Of a stretch of 64,000 bases of DNA, positions 53,737 to 64,000 are shown piece by piece. The translations under genes were made by a program, and so were the position numbers. How positions within the stretch are numbered: position 1 is the first letter of the stretch; each line of letters begins with the position of its first letter. Source of the DNA: Streptomyces sp. NBC_01351 (GTDB lineage Bacteria; Actinomycetota; Actinomycetes; Streptomycetales; Streptomycetaceae); NCBI RefSeq assembly GCF_036237315.1, contig NZ_CP108356.1, positions 6,701,501 to 6,765,500 of the forward strand, in the 5' to 3' direction. The notes beneath the pieces are model-generated. The model searched no databases and was not told the DNA's origin. It saw only the letters and a program-made list of their open reading frames with translations.

Positions 53737-54126
53737 ATGCAGGCCACTGCGCGAAACAACATTCATCCGTTGCAGTTCGGCCTGGTGGTGTGCGCCGTGC
53801 TCACCCCGCTGGTGCCGCTGATCGTCTGGGCGGTCGAGGGCATCCTCGTCCTGGCCTTCGTGACCGCCGCGGTGGTCGCCGTGCCGCTGTGCTTCCATGC
53901 CCGGCCGACCTGGTTCGGGCGGGCCGCGGGGACCGTCGCGGCGTTGCTGGTGCCGTGGGCGTTCATCGGTGCCATGGCCGGGATGTTCCTCTTCTTCCCC
54001 TCGGCCCTGCAGCTCCTGCTGGCCGCCGGGGCGGACCCGCGCCGACGCCCGACGGCCGCCAAGGTGATGGCCGGCGTGGGTCTCCTGTTGTCGGTGCCGG
54101 TCGTGAGGCAGGCCCTGAGGAGCTGA
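53737..54126 (+). CDS. Small integral membrane protein, unknown function
   Basis: 129 residues from ATG at 53737 (GGGGGCGGGTC before it; a TTG 36 nt upstream is in frame but lies in the palindrome). Four hydrophobic segments: about 14-32, 35-53, 62-85 and 104-120. No recognisable domain. It stands alone behind a palindromic candidate operator and is convergent with the VOC gene. Confidence 0.72.
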   Translation: MQATARNNIHPLQFGLVVCAVLTPLVPLIVWAVEGILVLAFVTAAVVAVPLCFHARPTWFGRAAGTVAALLVPWAFIGAMAGMFLFFPSALQLLLAAGADPRRRPTAAKVMAGVGLLLSVPVVRQALRS

Positions 54127-54154
54127 AGCCGGGGAGGCGAGGAGTCGAGCCGGC

Positions 54155-54574
54155 CTAGCGGGTGCGCGGCTGGTTGAAGCGGAGCATGTTGCCGGCCGGG
54201 TCGCGGAAGGCGCAGTCGCGCACGCCGTAGGGCTGGTCCACCGGCTCCTGGAGGACCTCGCCGCCCGCGGCCCGGATCTTCTCGAAGGTGGCGTCGACGT
54301 CGTCCGTCGAGAAGATCACCCCGCGCAGCAGGCCCTTGGCCAGCAGTTCCGCCATCGCCTGCCGGTCGGTCGGCGAGGCGTTGGGGTCGGCGAGCGGCGG
54401 TTCGAGGACGATCTCCACGTCCGGCTGCTCGGGCGAGGCGACGGTCACCCAGCGCATCCCCTCGAATCCGACGTCGTTGCGGACCTCCATGCCGAGGACG
54501 TCGCGGTAGAAGGTGAGGGCCTTGTCGTGGTCGTCGACTGCGATGAAGCACTGCGAGAGCTTGATGCTGTTCAT
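54155..54574 (-). CDS. VOC-family (glyoxalase/dioxygenase superfamily) protein
   Basis: 139 residues, ATG at 54574. Two beta-alpha-beta-beta-beta modules: SQCFIAVDDHDKALTFYRDVLGMEVRND and RGVIFSTDDVDATFEKIRAAGGEVLQEPVDQPYGVRDCAFRDPAGNMLRFNQ. The pattern of Glu/His for metal binding is incomplete, so it may be a binding or resistance protein. It follows the AraC-type gene by 10 nt, so they form an operon and probably share a function. Confidence 0.87.
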   Translation of the reverse strand: MNSIKLSQCFIAVDDHDKALTFYRDVLGMEVRNDVGFEGMRWVTVASPEQPDVEIVLEPPLADPNASPTDRQAMAELLAKGLLRGVIFSTDDVDATFEKIRAAGGEVLQEPVDQPYGVRDCAFRDPAGNMLRFNQPRTR

Positions 54575-54584
54575 GGCATCGAAG

Positions 54585-55025
54585 CTACGAGACGGTGCCG
54601 GATTCCGCTTCTTCGATCCTGACCGGTTCGCCGCCCCGCACCGGGCGGGTGTGGATCTTGGCCACGCACGCCGGGATCTCGGCGCCCGCCCCATGGTCGC
54701 GGGCCCGGTACGCGCTCGGGCTCTCGCCGACCAGCTCGGTGAAGCGCGAGCTGAACGACCCGAGGGAGGTGCATCCCACGGCGAAGCAGACGTCCGTCAC
54801 GCTCAGGTCGCCCCGGCGGAGCAGCGCCTTGGCACGCTCGACGCGACGGGTCATGAGGTAGCTGTAGGGCGTCTCGCCGTACGCGGCGCGGAAGCTGCGG
54901 GAGAAGTGCCCGGCCGACATCAGGGCCACAGCGGCCAGCGCCGGGACGTCCAGCGGCTGCGCGTAGTCGCGGTCCATGGTGTCCCGCGCGCGGCGCAACC
55001 GTACGAGGTCATCGAGCGAGGTCAC
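54585..55025 (-). CDS. AraC-family transcriptional regulator (short)
   Basis: 146 residues, GTG start. It is an AraC double helix-turn-helix and little else (LRRARDTMDRDYAQPLDVPALAAVALMSAGHFSRSFRAAYGETPYSYLMTRRVERAKALLRRGDLSVTDVCFAVGCTSLGSFSSRFTELVGESPSAYRAR), with a 35-residue tail and no ligand domain. The gap to the VOC gene is 10 nt, so this is a regulator-VOC pair, a common small operon in actinomycetes. The VOC partner may sense or act on the inducer. Confidence 0.9.
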   Translation of the reverse strand: MTSLDDLVRLRRARDTMDRDYAQPLDVPALAAVALMSAGHFSRSFRAAYGETPYSYLMTRRVERAKALLRRGDLSVTDVCFAVGCTSLGSFSSRFTELVGESPSAYRARDHGAGAEIPACVAKIHTRPVRGGEPVRIEEAESGTVS

Positions 55026-55105
55026 GCCCCCAGCATCGCACGGAGGACCGGCCCGGGAGGCCGGCCGAAGCGCATACTCGGGCCAGCGGGAAGGTCAAAC
55101 GCTCT

Positions 55106-57352
<2,247 letters not shown>

Positions 57353-57356
<4 letters not shown>

Positions 57357-58261
57357 GCACTGCACGGAAGCACACGGCACTGCCGAAGGCGGAGATCCTG
57401 ATCGAGGCCCTGCCGTGGCTCACCCGCCACAACGGCAAGATCGTCGTCATCAAGTTCGGCGGCAACGCCATGATCGACGAGGCGCTCAAGGCCGCCTTCG
57501 CCCAGGACGTGGTGTTCCTGCGGCAGGCCGGCCTCAAGCCCGTCGTGGTGCACGGCGGCGGCCCCCAGATCAACGCCCAGCTCGACAAGCAGGGTCTGGT
57601 CAGCGAGTTCAAGGCCGGCCTGCGCGTCACCACCCCGGAAGCCATGGACGTCGTACGGATGGTCCTGGCGGGCCAGGTCCAGCGCGAGCTGGTCGGGCTC
57701 CTCAACCAGCACGGCCCCCTCGCCGTCGGCCTGACCGGCGAGGACGCCCACACCATCACCGCCACCAAGCACAGCCCCGAGATCGACGGCGAGCTCGTCG
57801 ACATCGGGCGGGTCGGCGAGATCACCGCCATCGACACCGGCGCCATCGAGGCACTGCTGGCGGACGGCCGGATCCCGGTCATCTCCTCCATCGCGCGCAG
57901 CGCCGACGACCACCACGTGTACAACGTGAACGCCGACACGGCCGCCGCGGCGCTCGCCGCCGCACTGGGCGCCGAGACGCTGATGGTCCTCACCGACGTC
58001 GAGGGCCTCTACGCGGACTGGCCGAACAGCGACGAGGTCATCAGCCGGCTCACCGTCAGCGAGCTGGAGAAGCTCCTGCCCGAGCTGTCCAGCGGCATGG
58101 TGCCCAAGATGGAGGGCTGCCTGCACGCGGTGCGCGGCGGCGTCAGCACCGCCCGCGTGATCGACGGGCGGGTCCAGCACTCGATCCTGCTGGAGATCTT
58201 CACGGACGAGGGAATCGGCACGATGGTCGTGCCCGACGGACAGCAAGGGGGAGCACGGTGA
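57353..58261 (+). CDS. argB: Acetylglutamate kinase
   Basis: 302 residues. Amino-acid-kinase fold: [13 protein letters not shown] (phosphate loop), [14 protein letters not shown] (substrate), [29 protein letters not shown] (nucleotide). The N-terminal helix [21 protein letters not shown] is typical of arginine-inhibited hexameric enzymes, so feedback inhibition by arginine is likely. ATG overlaps argJ stop and its own stop overlaps the argD GTG. Confidence 0.97.
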
Positions 58262-59457
58262 CCGGCGGCAACGAGGAGTACCGGGCGCGCTGGCAGGGCG
58301 CGCTGACCAACAACTACGGCACCCCCGCGCTCGCCCTCGTACGCGGTGCGGGCGCCCAGGTCTGGGACGCGGACGGCAAGCAGTACACCGACTTCGTCGG
58401 CGGCATCGCCGTCAACGCCCTCGGCCACGCCCACCCCGCGATCGTCGAGGCCGTCACCACACAGATCCAGAGCCTCGGCCACGTCTCCAACCTCTTCGCC
58501 TCCGAGCCGGTCATCGCGCTGGGCGAGCGGCTCCTCCAGCTCTTCGGCCGCCCCGGCAAGGTGTTCTTCTGCAACTCCGGCGCCGAGGCCGTCGAAGCCG
58601 CCTTCAAGATCGGCCGGCTGACCGGGCGGACCCACATGGTCGCCACCGACGGCGGCTTCCACGGCCGGACCATGGGCGCCCTCGCGCTCACCGGCCAGCC
58701 GAAGAAGCAGGAGCCCTTCCTGCCGCTGCCCGGCGACGTCACGCACGTCCCGTACGGCGACGTCGAGGCCCTGCGGGCCGCCGTCACCGAGGAGACCGCG
58801 TTCGTCCTCATCGAGCCGATCCAGGGCGAGAACGGGGTCGTCGTGCCCCCCGCCGGGTACCTGACGGCCGCCCGCGAGATCACCCGGGCCACGGGCACCC
58901 TGCTCGTGCTCGACGAGGTGCAGACCGGCATCGGCCGGTGCGGCCAGTGGTTCGAGCACCAGGCCCACGAGGGCGTCGAACCCGACCTCGTCACCCTCGC
59001 CAAGGGCCTCGGCGGCGGCCTGCCGATCGGCGCCGTCGCCGCCTTCGGGCCGGCCGCCGACCTGCTCCAGCCCGGACAGCACGGCACCACCTTCGGCGGC
59101 AACCCGGTCGCCTGCGCCGCCGGCCTCGCCGTGATCGACACCATCGCCGCCGAAGGGCTGCTCGGCCAGGTCAAGGAACGCGGCGAACGGCTGCGCTCCG
59201 GAATCGAAGCCTCCGCGCACCCGCTCGTATCCCACGTCCGAGGCGCCGGACTCCTGCTGGGTATCGTGCTGACCGAGCCGCTCGCACCCCGGGTGCAGCA
59301 GGCGGCTCAGGACGCCGGCTTCCTGGTCAACGCGCCCGCCCCCGACGTCGTACGGATCATGCCCCCGTTCGTACTCACCGAGGCCGAGGTGGACGCGTTC
59401 CTCCGGGCACTGCCCGGCATCCTCGACGCAGCCCAAGGGGACGGATCCGGAGAATGA
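58258..59457 (+). CDS. argD: Acetylornithine aminotransferase
   Basis: 399 residues, GTG overlapping the argB stop. Fold-type I PLP enzyme: [41 protein letters not shown] (Asp for PLP N1), [14 protein letters not shown] (Lys for Schiff base) and [16 protein letters not shown]. It transfers an amino group from glutamate to N-acetylglutamate semialdehyde. Fourth gene of the arginine operon; argR starts 7 nt downstream. Confidence 0.97.
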   Translation: MTGGNEEYRARWQGALTNNYGTPALALVRGAGAQVWDADGKQYTDFVGGIAVNALGHAHPAIVEAVTTQIQSLGHVSNLFASEPVIALGERLLQLFGRPGKVFFCNSGAEAVEAAFKIGRLTGRTHMVATDGGFHGRTMGALALTGQPKKQEPFLPLPGDVTHVPYGDVEALRAAVTEETAFVLIEPIQGENGVVVPPAGYLTAAREITRATGTLLVLDEVQTGIGRCGQWFEHQAHEGVEPDLVTLAKGLGGGLPIGAVAAFGPAADLLQPGQHGTTFGGNPVACAAGLAVIDTIAAEGLLGQVKERGERLRSGIEASAHPLVSHVRGAGLLLGIVLTEPLAPRVQQAAQDAGFLVNAPAPDVVRIMPPFVLTEAEVDAFLRALPGILDAAQGDGSGE

Positions 59458-59464
59458 GTCGACG

Positions 59465-60001
59465 ATGAGTCAGCCGCAGGACAAGGAGCACGGTGGCCAG
59501 GCGGTCCCGCAGACCCGCACCGCCCGCCACCGCCGGATCGTGGACATCCTCAACCGGCAGCCGGTCCGCTCGCAGAGCCAGCTGGCCAAGCTGCTCGCCG
59601 ACGACGGGCTGAGCGTCACCCAGGCGACGCTCTCCCGCGACCTCGACGAGCTGGGCGCGGTGAAGATCCGCAACACCGGAGGCGAGCTGATCTACGCGGT
59701 GCCCAGCGAGGGCGGTTTCCGCACCCCGCAGGCCCCGCTGGGGGAGTCGGCGAAGGAGGAGCGCATGAGGCGCCTCTCCGGGGAGCTGCTGATCTCGGCG
59801 GAGGCCTCCGCGAACCTCGTGGTCCTGCGCACCCCTCCGGGTGCGGCCCAGTTCCTCGCCTCGGCGATCGACCAGGCCGAACTGCGGGAGATCCTCGGCA
59901 CGATCGCCGGCGACGACACCCTGATGCTGATCAGCCGCGACCCGGAGGGCGGGCAGGCGCTGGCCGACCACCTCCTGCGTCTGGCGCAGAAGGAAAGCTG
60001 A
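59465..60001 (+). CDS. argR: Arginine repressor ArgR
   Basis: 178 residues, ATG close to GGAGAATGAG. N-terminal winged helix (about 20-85: [51 protein letters not shown]) and C-terminal oligomerisation/arginine-binding domain (about 110-175: [41 protein letters not shown]) with the Asp pair GDD that binds arginine. It is expected to repress argC and argG through the ARG-box-like sites in this window. Confidence 0.97.
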   Translation: MSQPQDKEHGGQAVPQTRTARHRRIVDILNRQPVRSQSQLAKLLADDGLSVTQATLSRDLDELGAVKIRNTGGELIYAVPSEGGFRTPQAPLGESAKEERMRRLSGELLISAEASANLVVLRTPPGAAQFLASAIDQAELREILGTIAGDDTLMLISRDPEGGQALADHLLRLAQKES

Positions 60002-60017
60002 CCCCGATCCTGGGGCC

Positions 60018-60812
60018 ATGACCCAACTCACCCTGGCCCTCACCGTGTTGGCGGGCGCCGCAGCCGTGTACGCCGTCCTCGGCGTGCTCGGGATGCAGCG
60101 CGCCCGGGCCGACCGGGAGGCCGCCGGTCTCCTGGTGCCCGCGGACCTCGACCCGTACCACGCGGTGGCGGTGGCGGGGCGGGCCGCCGACACCCACCGG
60201 CCGGCGGCGGCGCAGCTGCTGCTGGACGGCTCGGTCGAGGTGGACGAGCAGGGCCGGCTCTTCGCCACCGGCCGGGGGCCGCTGCCCGGGCATCCGCTGC
60301 CGGCGGCCGTCCTCGCCGTCCTCGCCGCCCTGGCCCGGCAGGGCCCGCACCGCACGACCGGGCTCGGGATGCTGGGCGCCGACCCCGGGCTGGCCCAGGA
60401 CCGGGACGCCTTCCTGGCGGCCGAGGAGGCCAAGCATCCGCGGCTGGCGCGGGCCCGCTCCGAGGACGGGATCGAGGTCGTCGCCGTACTGACGGCCATG
60501 GCCCTGCCCGCCTGCTACCTCGTCCCGGCCGTCGTCCTGATCCGGCCGTTCAGCCTCTTCGGCGGGTCGTGGGCGGGTCAGGCGGCGCTGGTCGTCCTGC
60601 TCGCGGTCAGCGTGGGGGTCCCGCTGTCCCGGCTGTTCGCCGACCGGCTGTGGCCCGACCGCCGGGAGCCGTTCCGCGCCCAGTGCGCCGCCTGGCCCCC
60701 GCACCCGGCGATCACCGCCCTGGACCGGGAACGGCTGGCCCGGCTCGACCACAAGCCGCCGCCGAGGCCCGACGAGTGGACCAGCGGGCTGGACACCCCC
60801 GGAGCCTTCTGA
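60018..60812 (+). CDS. TIGR04222-like membrane protein, unknown function
   Basis: 264 residues. Three hydrophobic segments (about 4-24, 158-176 and 188-205) flank polar domains. The stretch DLDPYHAVAVAGRAADTHRPAAAQLLLDGSVEVDEQGRLFATG resembles the TIGR04222 family pattern, in which a domain of about 60 residues precedes a membrane segment. No function known. It starts 16 nt after argR but seems unrelated to arginine. Confidence 0.75.
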   Translation: MTQLTLALTVLAGAAAVYAVLGVLGMQRARADREAAGLLVPADLDPYHAVAVAGRAADTHRPAAAQLLLDGSVEVDEQGRLFATGRGPLPGHPLPAAVLAVLAALARQGPHRTTGLGMLGADPGLAQDRDAFLAAEEAKHPRLARARSEDGIEVVAVLTAMALPACYLVPAVVLIRPFSLFGGSWAGQAALVVLLAVSVGVPLSRLFADRLWPDRREPFRAQCAAWPPHPAITALDRERLARLDHKPPPRPDEWTSGLDTPGAF

Positions 60813-60834
60813 CCCCTCCTCCAGTACCTCTCCG

Positions 60835-61527
60835 CTAGTACCTCGTGACGGCCAGGGCCCCGGACTCCGTGCCGATCGCGATGTGCGGGCGGCGCCGCGG
60901 GTTCGCCCAGCGGAGGATCTCGCGCATGGCCCGCTCCGGCACGGACACGCAACCGGCCGTCGCTCCCTTGCCGTTGACGTGCAGGAAGATGCCCGAGCCC
61001 CGGCCGCGTACCGGCTCGTCGTAGTTGAAGGCGATGAGCAGCGCGTGCGCGTACTGCTTCTCGTACGTCACCAGGTGCTCGGCCTCGCCCGGCGCGCAGT
61101 CCGCGGGCAGCGGCTCCACCCAGCGGTTGTAGGAGGCGGATCCGTTGTCCTGGCACCACCACGAACGGTCCGTCACCCGCCGGTAGCGGTAGGCCGTTCC
61201 GGCCGGCGCGCGGCGGATCCCGAAGGCGTACGGCAGCGCGTACAGCCCCGTCGGCGTGGTGTTGGTGCCCTGCGTACGGGTCGCGCCCTCGGTCAGGCCG
61301 TTCGCCCCGAAGCGGGCGGGCGCGCTCCCGGCCTCGTACCAGCGCCCGGCCCGCCGGTCCCACCAGGTGAGCCGGCCGGTCGTGGAGCCGGGGGCGGGCG
61401 CGACGGCGGTGATCAGCTGACTGCCGCCGCCGGTGTCGGCGATCCGGGCGGGCAGCGGGGCGTGGCCCTGCGGAAGCAGGGCGGTCACGATCAGCGAGCC
61501 GGTGACGAGAGCGGTACGCAGCAGCAC
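60835..61527 (-). CDS. L,D-transpeptidase-like (YkuD fold) exported protein
   Basis: 230 residues from GTG at 61527; an N-terminal signal sequence (LLRTALVTGSLIVTALLPQGHA) exports it. The YkuD catalytic motif is IFLHVNGKGATAGCVSVPERAM, with His and Cys (about 190 and 199) placed as in L,D-transpeptidases, and NTTPTGLYALPYAFG upstream. The family cross-links peptidoglycan 3-3 or processes muropeptides; here no lysin domain follows, so the substrate is uncertain. The start lies 3 nt beyond the end of the PNPOx-like gene. Confidence 0.86.
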   Translation of the reverse strand: MLLRTALVTGSLIVTALLPQGHAPLPARIADTGGGSQLITAVAPAPGSTTGRLTWWDRRAGRWYEAGSAPARFGANGLTEGATRTQGTNTTPTGLYALPYAFGIRRAPAGTAYRYRRVTDRSWWCQDNGSASYNRWVEPLPADCAPGEAEHLVTYEKQYAHALLIAFNYDEPVRGRGSGIFLHVNGKGATAGCVSVPERAMREILRWANPRRRPHIAIGTESGALAVTRY

Positions 61528-61530
61528 ATG

Positions 61531-62106
61531 TCAGACGGTACGGGGAGGAAGGGGCACAGGGAGCGCAGGCAGGCCGTCGAGGCTGGTCTCGACCTTCTTC
61601 TCGCAGTACTCCGCGAACTCCTCGTCCGTCTTGCGGCCGAAGTACTCCGCGTGCAGCGTGCGCTCGCCCTGGTACTCCATCAAGGGGACGGCGTACCCGC
61701 ACACATCGGCGATCCGGCGGGCGTGGACCAGGATGATGGCCCGGGCAGCGGGTCCGTCGGCCTCGCCGAACAGGGTGATCAGCTCGGCCCAGCGCGGGTC
61801 GTCGCGGAAGACGGCCTCGCCGTCGCCGTGCACGCGCACGATGTTCGGCGGCCCGGAGAACGCACACCACATCAGGGTGATCCGGCCGTTCTCGCGGACG
61901 TGGGCGATGGTCTCGGCGCCGCTGCCGCCGAAGTCGAGGTACGCGAGGGTCTGCTCGTCGATGACGACGAGGGTCCCGGCGCGGCCCTTGGGGGACAGGT
62001 TGACGTGACCGTCACCCGCGAGCGGGGCGGTCGCGGTGAAGAAGACCGGCTGTTCCTCGATGAACTTGCGCAGCCGGCCGTCTATTCGTTCGTGGAGTTT
62101 TCCCAT
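61531..62106 (-). CDS. Pyridoxamine 5'-phosphate oxidase-like FMN-binding protein
   Basis: 191 residues. Split-barrel fold: EEQPVFFTATAPLAGDGHVNLSPKGRAGTLVVIDEQTLAYLDFGGSGAETIAHVRENGRITLMWCAF is typical of PNPOx-like proteins that bind FMN or F420. The C-terminal part (AEYFGRKTDEEFAEYCEKKVETSL) is specific to this subgroup. Function unknown. Transcribed before the L,D-transpeptidase-like gene in one probable operon. Confidence 0.87.
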   Translation of the reverse strand: MGKLHERIDGRLRKFIEEQPVFFTATAPLAGDGHVNLSPKGRAGTLVVIDEQTLAYLDFGGSGAETIAHVRENGRITLMWCAFSGPPNIVRVHGDGEAVFRDDPRWAELITLFGEADGPAARAIILVHARRIADVCGYAVPLMEYQGERTLHAEYFGRKTDEEFAEYCEKKVETSLDGLPALPVPLPPRTV

Positions 62107-62113
62107 GATCCGA

Positions 62114-63541
62114 TTATCGGGCCTGGCGGCAGGTGGGGGCCGGGCAGTTCCACTCCCCGAGACCCAGCCGGGTGAAGTGCAGACCCAGTTGGTACTCGTC
62201 GAAGAGGTACGCGGACCGCTCCAGCAGCGCGCCCAGCTCGGCCGCCTCGGCCTGGCCCCCTCGATGGGTGTACTGCCAGTCCCATGCCCGTACGGTGCCC
62301 TCCGCGAGCTCGCGCAGGCCGGCGTCCCGTACGTCCAGCAGGGCGACGGCGGCCCGCAGTGCGGCGATCCCGCCCTGGGCCCGCAACAGGTGGAAGGCGG
62401 CCCGGCGGGTGTGCAGCGGCCGCTCGGCGGAGACGCGCTCCGTCAGCCAGTCGGCGGGCAGCGGCCCCGCCGTGGCGCGCAGACTCCGGGAGGCCTCGCG
62501 GGCCACGGCCGCCGAGGGGTCGTCGAGCAGCGGACGCAGCAGCCGCTCGTCGTCCGCGTCCAGCAGGCGCAGCCCGGAGACGGCGGCGGCCCGCACGGCA
62601 CCGGCCGGGTGCCCGAGCAGGGCGCGCAGCAGCGGCCCGTCCTCGCGGCGGGCGCACTCGGCGAAGCCGTACACCGCGTACCTGGTCACCCGGGCCGGGT
62701 CCGTGACCAGCTCGCGGTAGTGGGTGTACGGGTCGCCGCCGTCCTGGCGGACCACCCAGCGGGCGCAGGCTCGGACCAGCCCAGAGCGGTCGGTGAGGTG
62801 CTCCCCGGCCTCGGCGGCCCGGCCGGCCCGGCGCAGGGCGGTGACCCCGGCGGCGCGGCCCATCGGGATGTGCGCGCCGAGCAGGCTGTCGATCGCCTCG
62901 TCGTCGGGCCCGTCGGCCGCCATGGCGGCGAGCGCGGCGTCCGCCCACAGCCGGCTCATCAGCGGATCCAGCTCGGCGGCGGCCAGCCGGGCGAGCTCCC
63001 GCACCCCGAACTCGCCGCTCTCCAGCGACAGCCGCGCGGCGAACCGCCGGGTCGGCAGGTCCGAGCTCGCGCGCAGCTCGGCCCGCAGCCGCTCGCCGCG
63101 CAGCGCCGCGGGCAGCAGCTCCAGGGCCCAGGCGCCGTGCTCGCGGCGGCCCAGCCGCAGCAGGAGCGGGGTCAGCCGGCGCACCGTGCCCGCGGGGTCG
63201 GCGTCCAGCGCCGCGCGCAGCACGCGCCGGGCCTGTTCCCGTACGGCCGGAACCCAGTCGGTACAGCGGATCGCGACGAGTTCGAGCACCGGATCCGGCC
63301 CGCGGAGCGCGCCTTCGCGGACGTAGCCGTCGGGATGGCACAGCGCCACCACGTCCGCGCCGTTGTATGCGGTCCCGTACCGGAAGCGCTGGATATCGCG
63401 TACCGCCTGGTCGAAGGCGATCCATGTGTCGGCCACGCCCTCGGGGAGCGGCACCGGGGTGTGACCCGGGTGCCCGCCGTCCATCAGGCGATCCGCGCTC
63501 GCGTGCCCCGCCCGTATCGCACGTTCCCGCCTCGCGCTCAT
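62114..63541 (-). CDS. HEAT-repeat protein
   Basis: 475 residues, ATG behind GAGGAGG-like sequence in reverse orientation. Repeating helical units of about 30 residues fill about 75-440 (for example EQARRVLRAALDADPAGTVRRLTPLLLRLG and HPAGAVRAAAVSGLRLLDADDERLLRPLLDDPSAAVAREASRSLRA), as in HEAT repeats that bind proteins. No catalytic motif. It is transcribed ahead of the PNPOx-like gene with an 8-nt gap. Partner unknown. Confidence 0.85.
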   Translation of the reverse strand: MSARRERAIRAGHASADRLMDGGHPGHTPVPLPEGVADTWIAFDQAVRDIQRFRYGTAYNGADVVALCHPDGYVREGALRGPDPVLELVAIRCTDWVPAVREQARRVLRAALDADPAGTVRRLTPLLLRLGRREHGAWALELLPAALRGERLRAELRASSDLPTRRFAARLSLESGEFGVRELARLAAAELDPLMSRLWADAALAAMAADGPDDEAIDSLLGAHIPMGRAAGVTALRRAGRAAEAGEHLTDRSGLVRACARWVVRQDGGDPYTHYRELVTDPARVTRYAVYGFAECARREDGPLLRALLGHPAGAVRAAAVSGLRLLDADDERLLRPLLDDPSAAVAREASRSLRATAGPLPADWLTERVSAERPLHTRRAAFHLLRAQGGIAALRAAVALLDVRDAGLRELAEGTVRAWDWQYTHRGGQAEAAELGALLERSAYLFDEYQLGLHFTRLGLGEWNCPAPTCRQAR

Positions 63542-63644
63542 GCGGCCGCCTCCTCCTCTTGTCCCTTCCGTGGAGTCTAGGCAACGGAGCGGCCCTCACG
63601 TCTCCGATATACCCGCTGGTCAGGGAGGGGGCGGCGAAGCTCGA

Positions 63645-63679
63645 TTGACGAAACATACGGAGTAGTGCATAGTTATGCC
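63645..63679 (+). promoter_or_regulatory. argG promoter with ARG-box-like site
   Basis: TTGACG (63645-63650), 17-bp spacer, CATAGT (63668-63673). TGCATAGTTATGCC (63666-63679) overlies the -10 and resembles the second argC site, so ArgR should repress it. Confidence 0.72.
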
Positions 63680-63709
63680 TGTTGTTGGATGCACCGTAAG
63701 GAGAAACCC

Positions 63710-64000
63710 GTGACCGAGCGCGTCGTACTCGCCTACTCGGGCGGTCTTGACACCTCCGTCGCCATCGGCTGGATCGCCGAGGAGACGGGCGCCGAGGTCA
63801 TCGCCGTCGCGGTGGACGTCGGCCAGGGTGGCGAGGACCTGGACGTCATCCGCAAGCGGGCACTCGCCTGCGGCGCGGTCGAGGCCGAGGTCGCGGACGC
63901 CAAGGACGAGTTCGCCGACGAGTACTGCCTCCCGGCGATCAAGGCGAACGCCCTCTACATGGACCGCTACCCGCTGGTCTCGGCCCTCTCCCGGCCGGCC
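63710..64000 (+). CDS. argG: Argininosuccinate synthase, N-terminal part (continues beyond window)
   Basis: 97 residues visible. GTG behind AAGGAG; it begins [44 protein letters not shown], the P-loop-like ATP pyrophosphatase motif YSGGLDTS of ArgG. It joins citrulline and aspartate in arginine synthesis. The ARG-box-like site over its promoter links it to argR 3.7 kb away, with four unrelated genes between. The 3' end is outside the window. Confidence 0.96.
   Translation, partial: MTERVVLAYSGGLDTSVAIGWIAEETGAEVIAVAVDVGQGGEDLDVIRKRALACGAVEAEVADAKDEFADEYCLPAIKANALYMDRYPLVSALSRPA

Overview
The window is high-GC actinobacterial chromosome, almost certainly Streptomyces. The evidence is strong GC codon bias, frequent GTG starts, the Pup-proteasome genes, and a gene order I recognise from memory from the Streptomyces core (prcBA-pafA-FKBP-pafBC-tatAC-helY; infC-rpmI-rplT; pheST; argCJBDR). 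It is core chromosome with small accessory or transport modules between housekeeping blocks. I see no rRNA, tRNA, CRISPR, phage, insertion sequence or origin.

Layout. (1) 1-14596: proteasome beta subunit (5' end cut off) and alpha subunit, a divergent LacI regulator/MFS pair, Pup ligase pafA, two FKBP prolyl isomerases, the WYL regulators pafB and pafC, two small conserved proteins, tatA-tatC, a lipid kinase and the Ski2-like helicase helY. (2) 14687-23520: regulators and small-molecule genes, including TetR, an RluA-type pseudouridine synthase, a secreted serine hydrolase, a siderophore-interacting reductase behind an iron box, a 5'-3' exonuclease, an XRE-cupin regulator with a metal-receptor-like protein, and a TDT transporter divergent from a LysR regulator. 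(3) 23814-30593: a catabolic cluster with ethanolamine permease, FadR-type regulator, GlnA4-like gamma-glutamyl ligase, aldehyde dehydrogenase, short-chain dehydrogenase and gamma-glutamyl hydrolase. Together these can be read as import of ethanolamine and conversion through gamma-glutamyl intermediates. (4) 30686-36779: secreted HAD phosphatase, a PLP aldolase/deaminase-like enzyme, a membrane protein coupled to a subtilisin-like protease, an SseB-like protein and a DUF1844 protein. (5) 36780-44811: translation block of infC (probable ATC start behind an attenuator), rpmI, rplT, a SpoU methyltransferase, a soluble sensor kinase and pheST. (6) 45405-55025: assorted regulators, transporters and enzymes. 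(7) 55159-60001: argC-argJ-argB-argD-argR, overlapping or tightly spaced, behind a promoter covered by two ARG-box-like sites. (8) 60018-64000: membrane protein, L,D-transpeptidase-like protein, PNPOx-like protein, HEAT-repeat protein and the start of argG, again with an ARG-box-like site over its -10.

The most interesting non-coding signals are an infC leader with mutually exclusive hairpins, a 28-bp motif repeated in both regulatory gaps of the ethanolamine cluster, three copies of a GC-rich palindromic intergenic repeat, a 9-bp tandem repeat forming the start of the SseB-like gene, two divergent start codons sharing one CATG, and several genes that look leaderless (TAnnnT ending 6-10 nt before the start, no Shine-Dalgarno).
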